Origin: SIG510 sp045540975
Lineage (GTDB): Bacteria > Bacillota > Clostridia > Oscillospirales > JAAYXM01
Length of the DNA: 5,383 nt
Direction of reading: 5' to 3'
NCBI GenBank assembly: GCA_045540975.1
Contig: JAZQIE010000099.1
Location: 1 to 5,383 of the forward strand
In this document: piece after piece, positions 1 through 5,296 of the stretch
How positions within the stretch are numbered: position 1 is the first letter of the stretch
Layout of the letters: every line of letters begins with the position of its first letter
Notes under the pieces: model-generated
The model's input: only the letters and a program-made list of their open reading frames with translations
The model's database searches: none
Told to the model about the DNA's origin: nothing
Made by a program: the position numbers and the translations under genes

Positions 1-637
1 CTTGCTTGGAGCGTGCTTTAAGCGCTACATCAAAAAAGGGAATCTCTCGGTATTGGGAATTGTCATCATGCTGATGAGCTTGGTTGGTGTTTTGGAAAAT
101 CTGCTCGGAATTCAGGGCGGCGCGGTGAAAAGCGCGGAACTTCCAACCGTTTTGCTTTCGCTGCTTGTCGGCGGAATGCTCGGTGAGACCCTCAAAATCG
201 AAGAACGCTTAAACAGGATTCCGTCCGAACGGTTTGTCGGGTCTGTCGTCAGCGGAAGTTTATTTTTCGGAGTCGGTGCATTGCAAATCACGGGCCCGAT
301 TTCCATGGTGCTTTTGCATGACCACAGCCAGCTCATGCTCAAAGCGATGATTGATTTCCCGTTTGCGGTCACCTTTGGAGCAACATACGGGCTTGGTATC
401 GCGTGGTCGGGGATTCCTGTTATGTTGATGCAGGTTGGCATTGCGGCAATCGTATATTTTTCGCGCGGATTTTTTGATGCGGAACTGGTCGCGCAAATCT
501 CCGCGTTGGGATACGTCGTTTTGTTTTTGATGGGACTGAATCTCTCGGGAATCGGTCGGCGTAAAATCAATCCATTAAATCTTCTGCCGTCGATTGCGAT
601 TTTACTTTTGTGGCAGGGAATTCGGAGGGTATTATGA
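1..637 (+). CDS. DUF554 family integral membrane protein, 5' truncated
   Basis: This is the C-terminal part of a polytopic membrane protein of the DUF554 family (B. subtilis YdfK and E. coli YqgA type). The family's molecular function is not established. About 211 residues are visible. The open frame runs to the window edge, and its first residues (LLGACFKRYIKKG) align with a family region that normally lies about 15-20 residues in, so the true start is upstream. Hydrophobic segments fall near residues 15-37, 46-64, 80-103, 118-135, 138-155, 165-182 and 193-208. Family-like landmarks are GGMLGE..KIEERLNR (about 57-72), GSLFFGVGALQI.GP (about 84-98), the charged DHSQLMLKAMID patch and the C-terminal GLNL.GI..KINPLNLLPSI. 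The stop overlaps the next start as ATGA, which suggests coupled translation with the LysR gene. The family assignment comes from remembered motifs and is fairly confident. Any transport role would be a guess. Confidence 0.87.
   Translation, partial: LLGACFKRYIKKGNLSVLGIVIMLMSLVGVLENLLGIQGGAVKSAELPTVLLSLLVGGMLGETLKIEERLNRIPSERFVGSVVSGSLFFGVGALQITGPISMVLLHDHSQLMLKAMIDFPFAVTFGATYGLGIAWSGIPVMLMQVGIAAIVYFSRGFFDAELVAQISALGYVVLFLMGLNLSGIGRRKINPLNLLPSIAILLLWQGIRRVL
624..629 (+). promoter_or_regulatory. Ribosome binding site of the LysR gene
   Basis: GGAGGG lies inside the last codons of the upstream membrane-protein gene, 4 nt before ATG 634. It supports ATG 634 as the regulator's start over the GTG at 610, which has no comparable site before it. 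Confidence 0.7.
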
Positions 638-1563
638 CAATACAACAATGCAAATGTGTTTTGGAGATTGCGCGATGCGGGTCGTTTAGCAACGCGGCGA
701 AGAATCTGTTCTTGGCGCAAACGTCTCTTTCCGCTGCGGTGAAAACCTTGGAACAAGAGCTTGGGATCAGTATTTTCTCCCGTTCCAACCGCGGTGTCAA
801 ACTCACACAGGACGGTGCGGAGTTTGTGCGTTATGCAAGCCAAATTGTGGAACAGAGTGAGTTCATTACATCCAGATACGGCACACACAAACAAGAAAAA
901 CGGCTTTCTGTTTCCGCACAGCATTATGATTTTGTTGCCGAGATTTTCGGGGAATTGCTTTATGCCCATCAAGACGGGGAATTGCAGTTTTCACTCAAAG
1001 AGAGCAAAACATATGATGTCATCACGGATGTGGAACGCGCGATGAGTGATGTCGGTGTGCTTGTCATTAAAGACAGTGACCGCAAGCTGATGGAACGGTA
1101 TTTGCTTGAAAAAAAGCTTGTGTTCGTGCCGATTCTGAAAACTCTGCCGCATGTATATGTCCGAAACGGACATGAGTTGACCGCGTACCAAACCGTTACA
1201 GAGGAAATGCTGGAACGGTTTCCGTATATCACTTACGAGCAAGGAGAACACAACAACTCTTTTTTCATTGAGGAATTGGCGGAAGAAACGCATCGCAGTA
1301 AAACAGTCAGGATTACCGACCGCGCCACCTTGATGAATCTGCTGCTGGTCAGTGATTGCTATACCATCGGAACGGGTCTCATGACGTCCCGCTTAAATCA
1401 CGGAAATATTGTATCCGTTCCGCTCAAAAGCGAAGAAGCGCATGACATCGGGTATATTATGAAAAGTGATGCGAAGCCGAGCGTTCTCACACAAGAATTT
1501 ATTGCGCGTTTGATTGATTTTTCCGAAACATTATGCGGGGAGGATATTATAGAGCGCGTTTAA
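634..1563 (+). CDS. LysR-type transcriptional regulator
   Basis: A 309-residue DNA-binding regulator of the LysR family, normal in length. The N-terminal winged helix-turn-helix spans about residues 2-62. It shows the typical run of a G-S-F-S-NAAK..F..QTSLSAAVKTLEQELG core (16-44), then IFSR..RGVKLT..G (47-61). The linker helix follows to about residue 90. The rest is the periplasmic-binding-protein-like effector domain, starting near RLSVSAQHYDFV. This half is less conserved and the ligand cannot be read from it. ITDRATLMNLL and YTIGTGL are recognisable stretches of this Firmicutes subgroup. The ATG is chosen because it follows a GGAGGG site and overlaps the upstream stop (ATGA). That places the gene in an operon with the DUF554 protein, which may be its target; this is inference. 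The last 33 bp overlap the convergent sleL-like gene, so no separate terminator fits between them. Confidence 0.93.
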   Translation: MTIQQCKCVLEIARCGSFSNAAKNLFLAQTSLSAAVKTLEQELGISIFSRSNRGVKLTQDGAEFVRYASQIVEQSEFITSRYGTHKQEKRLSVSAQHYDFVAEIFGELLYAHQDGELQFSLKESKTYDVITDVERAMSDVGVLVIKDSDRKLMERYLLEKKLVFVPILKTLPHVYVRNGHELTAYQTVTEEMLERFPYITYEQGEHNNSFFIEELAEETHRSKTVRITDRATLMNLLLVSDCYTIGTGLMTSRLNHGNIVSVPLKSEEAHDIGYIMKSDAKPSVLTQEFIARLIDFSETLCGEDIIERV

Positions 1564-2820
1564 GACCAGATAGTTTTGCGGAAACGGGCGGTTGAGATTC
1601 CAGTACCCAACCCCGAGGAAATTGCTTTGCGCTGCAAGCTCCAGCTTTGCACGGATGCTGCGCGCATCTTCAAACCAGACCTCGTGGAGAGTGCCGACCT
1701 CGTCGGTATAGGTGAAATACGGCGCTTGTGCGACCGTGTCGAATAGAATTTCCGCACCGTACCGCCGCGCGGTATCCACCGCAAATACATTGGAGATGGA
1801 TTGCGCGCGGGAATCTCCGCGGACATATGGGAGGGTCCAGTTATAACCGTAATTGGGAACACCGAGATACATTTGTTCCGACGGGATTTCGGTGCGTGCA
1901 TAGTCCACCACACGCCGCACCTGATTGATGGGTGCGACTGCAAGCGGAGGACCGTAGGTATAGCCCCACTCATAGGTCATGAGCAATACCGCATTTGCGG
2001 CTTCTCCGATGAGTGCATAGTCATGACCTTCGTAAAACAGACCCGATTGGTCGGCGGAGGTTTTCGGAACAAGCGCGGCAATAACCGGGTATCCGAGAGG
2101 ATTGAGGGTGTCGCGCAGGCGGTCAATAAACTGCGCATAGGCAATGCGGTCTTCGGGTAGGACAAATTCGAAATCGATATCAAGTCCGCGATAGCCTTTG
2201 CGCATGATGGTTTCAAGCACCGATTGGATGAGAGTGTTTTGAATCTCGGGATTGTTGAGTGCGAGACTTGCCAATTCGTTGCTGAAATTCCCGCTTTCGG
2301 TGAGTGTGGAAAGATGCATCAGTGCGGGGATTTGATACTCGCGCGCGAGTGCGAGTAGTGCGCTGTCATCCAAATCCACCAAGCCGCCGTCCGGCTTGAT
2401 GCCGTATGTAAACGGAATCAGGTAGGTGAGAAAGGGGAGGACCTCGCGCAGAAGATTCAAATCAATGAACGGATAGGCATACCCTGTTACCTGCAAGGCA
2501 CCGAGCTTGGGCTGGGTGTAAGAAAGGACAAGTGTTTGACCGACACGCAGTTCGGGACGAGCGCGGAGTGTGGGGTTGTTGCGGTAGAGGGCATTGACCG
2601 TGGTTTGATAGCGTGCTGCAATGCCGCTGAGTGTTTCACCGGGGGCGACCGTGTGTGTTTGTTCGGGAAAGAGAATGACAAGTGTTTGACCGACCACCAA
2701 ACGGTCAGGGTCAGAAAGTGCATTGTAAGAGATTAAATCAAACGGGGAGACCCCGTACCTGTTTGCGATGGATTCGATGGTTTCATCTTGTGCTACAACA
2801 TGAATGACCGTAATTATCAC
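1531..2820 (-). CDS. sleL: LysM-GH18 spore cortex glucosaminidase, YaaH/SleL type
   Basis: A 429-residue protein resembling B. subtilis YaaH and SleL, which cleave N-acetylglucosaminyl bonds in spore cortex peptidoglycan during germination. Two LysM peptidoglycan-binding repeats come first (about residues 5-50 and 55-99; each ends VGQTLV.L). A GH18 TIM-barrel follows (about 110-429). The GH18 signature is G-L-D214-I-D216-F-E218, where Glu218 is the expected acid/base, followed by the SleL-like PEDR. Other family landmarks are LMTYEWGY.YGPP, YNWTLPY, AQAPYF.YTDE, HEVWFEDARSI.AK and the C-terminal GYWNLN..FPQN. There is no signal peptide, as in YaaH, whose N-terminus also starts directly with LysM; this fits deposition on the forespore surface from the mother cell. 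The start is set at GTG 2820; a stop lies two codons upstream and the next in-frame ATG is at residue 168. In B. subtilis yaaH is SigE-controlled. Whether that holds here cannot be read. Confidence 0.92.
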   Translation of the reverse strand: MIITVIHVVAQDETIESIANRYGVSPFDLISYNALSDPDRLVVGQTLVILFPEQTHTVAPGETLSGIAARYQTTVNALYRNNPTLRARPELRVGQTLVLSYTQPKLGALQVTGYAYPFIDLNLLREVLPFLTYLIPFTYGIKPDGGLVDLDDSALLALAREYQIPALMHLSTLTESGNFSNELASLALNNPEIQNTLIQSVLETIMRKGYRGLDIDFEFVLPEDRIAYAQFIDRLRDTLNPLGYPVIAALVPKTSADQSGLFYEGHDYALIGEAANAVLLMTYEWGYTYGPPLAVAPINQVRRVVDYARTEIPSEQMYLGVPNYGYNWTLPYVRGDSRAQSISNVFAVDTARRYGAEILFDTVAQAPYFTYTDEVGTLHEVWFEDARSIRAKLELAAQSNFLGVGYWNLNRPFPQNYLVLNALYNILPA

Positions 2821-2839
2821 CTCTCACAGTAGAATATGC

Positions 2840-2868
2840 TGGACTTTTTCGGGTTGATACGATATGAT
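2840..2868 (+). promoter_or_regulatory. Possible SigA-type promoter of glycerate kinase
   Basis: TGGACT (2840-2845, 4 of 6 to TTGACA) is followed after 17 bp by TATGAT (2863-2868, 5 of 6 to TATAAT) in the 65-bp divergent gap. The predicted start near 2875 would leave a leader of only about 11 nt that begins at the ribosome binding site. The call is therefore tentative. Confidence 0.35.
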
Positions 2869-2874
2869 GAATGC

Positions 2875-2882
2875 GAGGTGAT
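2875..2882 (+). promoter_or_regulatory. Ribosome binding site deciding the GTG start of glycerate kinase
   Basis: GAGGTGAT is an excellent match to the 16S anti-Shine-Dalgarno complement. Its AGG core ends 7 nt before GTG 2886. The ATG at 2871 overlaps this site and has none of its own. Starting at the GTG also gives the family's usual MK-V-L-I-A-x-DSFKGS beginning. Confidence 0.8.
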
Positions 2883-2885
2883 TAC

Positions 2886-4004
2886 GTGAAGGTTTTGATT
2901 GCAATGGACTCCTTTAAGGGGAGTTTGGACGCACCTTCCTGCTGCGACGCGGTGGCGCGCGGCGTTTCGTCATATGCGGAAACGGTTTGTGTTCCGCTGT
3001 CAGACGGCGGCGAGGGATGGTGCGACTGTTTGCTTGCCGCAAAGGGCGGCGAGCGGGTGACGGTTTCCACCGCCACCGCATTTGGCGAGACGATGGAAGG
3101 ATACTTTGCGCTTCTTTCAGGCGGTGAAATTGCGGTTGTGGAAACCGCGGTGGCATCGGGCATCATCGGGATTCCGAAAGAGAAACTCAATCCCGAGCGC
3201 GCAAGTACATACGGCACGGGACTTTTGCTCCGCGCGGCTTTGGAGAGCGGAGCGAAAACTGTGATTTTGGGTCTTGGCGGCAGCGCAACCACAGACGGCG
3301 GAATGGGAGCAATGGCGGCTTTGGGCGCGATGTTCTACGATGAGGACGGAATTGCACTTGCCTCGTCGGGCGCGGCAATGCAGAAGGTCGCGCGGATGGA
3401 TTTGTCGGGATTACACCCGAATCTCGGTAAGACCAAGGTCATTCTCGCTTGCGACGTGGATGCTCCGTTTGACGGAGTGCGCGGTGCGGCGCATGTGTTC
3501 GGTCCGCAAAAGGGAGCAGACCCCGAAATGGTGCTTCGTTTGGATGCCGGCTTGGTGCGGCTCAAAGCCGCGATTGCTGCATGCGGCTTTGATTTGGACG
3601 GGATCAAGGGCGCGGGCGCGGCAGGCGGCTTGTGCGGCGGGCTTCTCAGCATTTGCAATGCCGAAATTCGCCCGGGCTTTGAGGTGCTTTGCTCTCTCGG
3701 TGGCTTTGAAGCGCTTGTGAAGGCGAGTGATTTGGTCATCACGGGCGAGGGGAAAACCGACCGTCAGACGCTGATGGGAAAAGTCGCCTATCAAGTGGGA
3801 AAACTCGCGCAGAAATACCAAGTTCCCGCGCTTCTCCTCAGCGGAGATGTTCTTCCGGAGGCAGAAGGGTTGTTGGAGCATGGATTTGTGAAACTGTATC
3901 GGCTCATGGAAGATGGGATGGAAGTGGAATATGCCATGACCCATGCCGAGGAATTGATGGTTTGCAGAGCACGTGAGATGGCGCGTGAGTTTTGCTCGGA
4001 ATAG
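2886..4004 (+). CDS. glxK: Glycerate 2-kinase (GlxK/GarK family)
   Basis: A 372-residue cytoplasmic kinase that phosphorylates D-glycerate with ATP, giving 2-phosphoglycerate in this family, which feeds lower glycolysis. It is full length for the family (about 370-385). Conserved blocks are A-M-DSFKGS (6-13), P-L-SDGGEGW (37-45), the Y-G-T-G turn (109-112), G-LGGSATTDGG (129-139), ACDVDAPFDG (188-197), AAHVFGPQKGA (201-211), GAGAAGG (242-248) and DLVITGEGKTDRQT (282-295). All expected glycine-rich and acidic motifs are present, so activity is likely. In the CDV block the family's usual N-P-L is A-P-F here, a mild variation. The GTG start is chosen from the strong GAGGTGAT site. The gene is divergent from sleL with a 65-bp gap and is followed 39 bp later by a hairpin that leads into sigK. 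No glycerate, glyoxylate or sugar-acid genes accompany it, so the carbon source it serves is unknown. Confidence 0.95.
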   Translation: MKVLIAMDSFKGSLDAPSCCDAVARGVSSYAETVCVPLSDGGEGWCDCLLAAKGGERVTVSTATAFGETMEGYFALLSGGEIAVVETAVASGIIGIPKEKLNPERASTYGTGLLLRAALESGAKTVILGLGGSATTDGGMGAMAALGAMFYDEDGIALASSGAAMQKVARMDLSGLHPNLGKTKVILACDVDAPFDGVRGAAHVFGPQKGADPEMVLRLDAGLVRLKAAIAACGFDLDGIKGAGAAGGLCGGLLSICNAEIRPGFEVLCSLGGFEALVKASDLVITGEGKTDRQTLMGKVAYQVGKLAQKYQVPALLLSGDVLPEAEGLLEHGFVKLYRLMEDGMEVEYAMTHAEELMVCRAREMAREFCSE

Positions 4005-4043
4005 ACCAAGCGGTCACGTCCGAAAATATAAAATGAAAGAAAG

Positions 4044-4089
4044 CCTCCGCGAATTTTGCGTATGATGAGATATACGCAAACCGCGGAGG
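4044..4089 (+). promoter_or_regulatory. Leader hairpin that pairs with the sigK ribosome binding site
   Basis: CCTCCGCG (4044-4051) pairs perfectly with CGCGGAGG (4082-4089), and TTTGCGTAT (4055-4063) with ATACGCAAA (4072-4080). The internal loop is AAT opposite C, and the end loop is 8 nt (4064-4071). The 3' arm contains GGAGG (4085-4089), the Shine-Dalgarno site of sigK, which would be buried in the folded RNA. The hairpin is followed at once by TGTTTTTA, so it could also, or instead, stop transcription coming from glycerate kinase. The pairing is seen directly. Which role it plays is inference. Confidence 0.7.
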
Positions 4090-4096
4090 TGTTTTT

Positions 4097-4777
4097 ATGT
4101 TATCGGGTCTGATTGGATTGTTTTTGCACTGCATTGTCTTTCCGCTCCGCATTTCGACCGGTTCTTTTCCGAAACCGCTGGGAGCAAAAGAAGAGCAGGA
4201 ACTGTTGGAGCGATATCAAAACGGAGATATGGAAGCGCGAAACAAACTGATCGAACACAATCTGCGCTTGGTTGCGCATGTGATTAAAAAGTATTATACC
4301 GCATCCGCCGATCAGGACGATTTAATCTCCATCGGAACAATCGGACTCATCAAGGGGGTCAGCACATTCAAACCGGGCAAGGGAACACGGCTTGCCACCT
4401 ATGCGGCGCGGTGCATTGAAAACGAAATTCTGATGCATTTTCGCGCACAAAAACGGATTTCTGCCGAGGTGTCGCTTTCCGAGACCATTGAGACCGATAA
4501 AGAAGGAAACAGCCTTGCACTGATGGATGTCATCAGCGCAGACAACAGCGAGATGGAGCACATCGATATGCTGGACACCGAACTCAAACTGCACCGATTG
4601 GTGGAAGAACGGTTGGATGCACGCGAGCGGGAGATTATCGTGATGCGCTACGGCTTGGGAAATCGCAAGCCGCTGACTCAACGTGAAATTGCAAAGCATT
4701 GCAATATTTCGCGATCCTATGTATCGCGCATTGAAAAGAAGGCGCTCGAAAAACTGCGCGCAGGATTAGAACAATGA
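4097..4777 (+). CDS. sigK: RNA polymerase sporulation sigma factor SigK (pro-sigma-K)
   Basis: A 226-residue sigma-70-family factor that directs late mother-cell transcription (coat and cortex maturation, spore release). Region 2 contains IEHNLRLVAHVIKKY (52-66), DDLISIGTIGLIKG (74-87), the core-binding block, and GT-R-LATYAARCIENEILMH (96-114). Region 4 contains REREIIVMRYGL (176-187) and a helix-turn-helix TQREIAKHCNISRSYVSRIEKKAL (about 194-217). SRSYVSRIEK, HNLRLVAH and SFPKPL (23-28) favour SigK over SigE. Residues 1-19 form a hydrophobic N-terminus equivalent to the pro-sequence that SpoIVFB removes in Bacillus. It is about four residues shorter than the B. subtilis one, judged from the SFPKPL anchor. 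The gene is continuous, with no skin-type insertion. ATG 4097 follows GGAGG by 7 nt. That site lies in the leader hairpin, so translation may be controlled. A terminator follows the stop directly. Confidence 0.95.
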   Translation: MLSGLIGLFLHCIVFPLRISTGSFPKPLGAKEEQELLERYQNGDMEARNKLIEHNLRLVAHVIKKYYTASADQDDLISIGTIGLIKGVSTFKPGKGTRLATYAARCIENEILMHFRAQKRISAEVSLSETIETDKEGNSLALMDVISADNSEMEHIDMLDTELKLHRLVEERLDAREREIIVMRYGLGNRKPLTQREIAKHCNISRSYVSRIEKKALEKLRAGLEQ

Positions 4778-4837
4778 AAAAAACACGGAATTAGGCGGTT
4801 GGTCTCAGGGATAAATCGCCTTTGCCGTGCTTTTCCT
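4777..4837. terminator. Bidirectional rho-independent terminator between sigK and the lipoprotein gene
   Basis: CACGG (4784-4788) pairs with CCGTG (4825-4829). Inside it, AGGCGGTT (4793-4800) pairs with AATCGCCT (4814-4821), including one G-T pair, around a 13-nt loop. Read on the minus strand, the stem is followed by seven Ts (4783-4777), which is strong for the lipoprotein gene. Read on the plus strand it is followed by CTTTTCC, weaker but adequate for sigK. It fills the whole gap between the two convergent stops. Confidence 0.85.
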
Positions 4838-5184
4838 TAATTTTTTTCATAGGTGGAAACAACAACTTTTCCGTTGATCATGGTATCGTAAATAAGTTTT
4901 CCGTCTACCATGGTCATATACCCGCTGTTTTGGTCAACTGTCCAAATCAAAACATTGTTTTCAAACGTGTAGGTGCCTTCTGCGGCATCCATGCCGTTGA
5001 CAACCATTTTGAAAGTTCCGTCTTTTTTGAAGGTGTATTTGACCGAAAGCTCGCTCAAATCGTCCGGAGTACCGTCGGTTGTCTTTTCGGTGAGGGTCCA
5101 TGAGCCGATTTCCGGGCTTACGGGTGCACAAGCGGAAAGCAGCAGTACGGCGGCGAGAATGAGTGCCAAAATACGGTGTTTCAT
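4837..5184 (-). CDS. Small lipoprotein with a lipocalin-like beta domain, function unknown
   Basis: A 115-residue secreted lipoprotein. Residues 2-4 (KHR) are basic, 5-16 are hydrophobic, and L16-S-A-C19 is a clear lipobox, so Cys19 should be lipidated and anchor the protein to the outer face of the membrane. The mature part is only about 97 residues. It begins with a G-S-W strand (27-29) and continues with short alternating strands: YTFKKDGTFKMVVNG (50-64), GTYTFENNVLIWTV (70-83) and GKLIYDTMINGKVVVSTYEK (95-114). This W-then-beta-meander layout resembles small lipocalin-like lipoproteins common in Clostridia. No ligand or enzymatic residues can be identified. An AGAGGA site lies 7 nt before the ATG and a good promoter precedes it. 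It is divergent from the thiamine riboswitch and convergent with sigK. Lipoprotein status is confident; the fold is tentative. Confidence 0.88.
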   Translation of the reverse strand: MKHRILALILAAVLLLSACAPVSPEIGSWTLTEKTTDGTPDDLSELSVKYTFKKDGTFKMVVNGMDAAEGTYTFENNVLIWTVDQNSGYMTMVDGKLIYDTMINGKVVVSTYEKN

Positions 5185-5215
5185 TTCAGAGTCCTCTTTT
5201 CTTTAGAATAGTTTT

Positions 5216-5244
5216 AGTATAAAAAAGAATCGAAAAAAAGTCAA
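5216..5244 (-). promoter_or_regulatory. SigA-type promoter of the lipoprotein gene
   Basis: On the minus strand TTGACT (5244-5239) and TATACT (5221-5216) are separated by exactly 17 bp; each box is 5 of 6 to consensus. Predicted transcription start is near 5209, which leaves a leader of about 25 nt with the AGAGGA ribosome binding site. The -35 box lies in the left arm of the inverted repeat at 5232-5265. Confidence 0.78.
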
Positions 5245-5265
5245 CAGCAGGGTTGACTTTTTTTC
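5232..5265. repeat. Perfect 14-bp inverted repeat joining two divergent promoters
   Basis: GAAAAAAAGTCAAC (5232-5245) is exactly complementary to GTTGACTTTTTTTC (5252-5265) around AGCAGG. Each arm holds the -35 box of the promoter pointing away from the centre. It resembles a terminator in shape, but both flanking genes start here and point outwards, so there is no transcript for it to end. It may be just the mirrored promoter elements, or an operator for a dimeric regulator. Confidence 0.8.
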
Positions 5266-5281
5266 TTGGAAGGAGTATACT
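5253..5281 (+). promoter_or_regulatory. SigA-type promoter driving the TPP riboswitch transcript
   Basis: TTGACT (5253-5258) and TATACT (5276-5281) are separated by 17 bp; each box is 5 of 6 to consensus. The expected start near 5288 lies just before the riboswitch core, as is usual for a riboswitch at the extreme 5' end of its mRNA. The -35 box is in the right arm of the inverted repeat. Confidence 0.8.
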
Positions 5282-5296
5282 CACGATAAAGTGAAT

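Noticed and set aside
610..636. Upstream GTG at 610 as the LysR start
   Set aside because: It would add eight residues not typical of LysR N-termini and deepen the overlap with DUF554. ATG 634 has the GGAGGG site and starts at the usual family position.
112..972. Long open frame on the minus strand opposite the DUF554 and LysR genes
   Set aside because: It lies antisense to two clearly recognisable genes, its protein has no family-like motifs, and it has no convincing ribosome binding site. It is a shadow frame.
2830..2838. CATATTCTA on the minus strand as a SigK-type -10 box (CATANNNTA) for the sleL-like gene
   Set aside because: The -10 match is exact, but the nearest AC -35 element is only 13-14 bp away rather than about 16. 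The transcript would also start a few bases before the GTG. A chance match is likely enough to leave it out.
2871..2885. ATG 2871 as the start of glycerate kinase
   Set aside because: It overlaps the strong GAGGTGAT ribosome binding site and adds five residues before the conserved family N-terminus. GTG 2886 is better placed.
3411..3944. Open frame of 177 codons on the minus strand inside the glycerate kinase gene
   Set aside because: It is antisense to conserved kinase motifs, with a composition typical of shadow frames in GC-rich genes and no recognisable domain.
4027..4032. TATAAA as a SigA -10 box for sigK
   Set aside because: The only -35 candidate, TAGACC at 4002-4007, is 19 bp away and weak, and it overlaps the stop of glycerate kinase. 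A vegetative promoter would also be unexpected for sigK.
5232..5265. Perfect hairpin with T run read as a rho-independent terminator
   Set aside because: Both neighbours are divergent and start on either side, so no transcript needs ending here. The arms coincide exactly with the -35 boxes of two well-spaced promoters.
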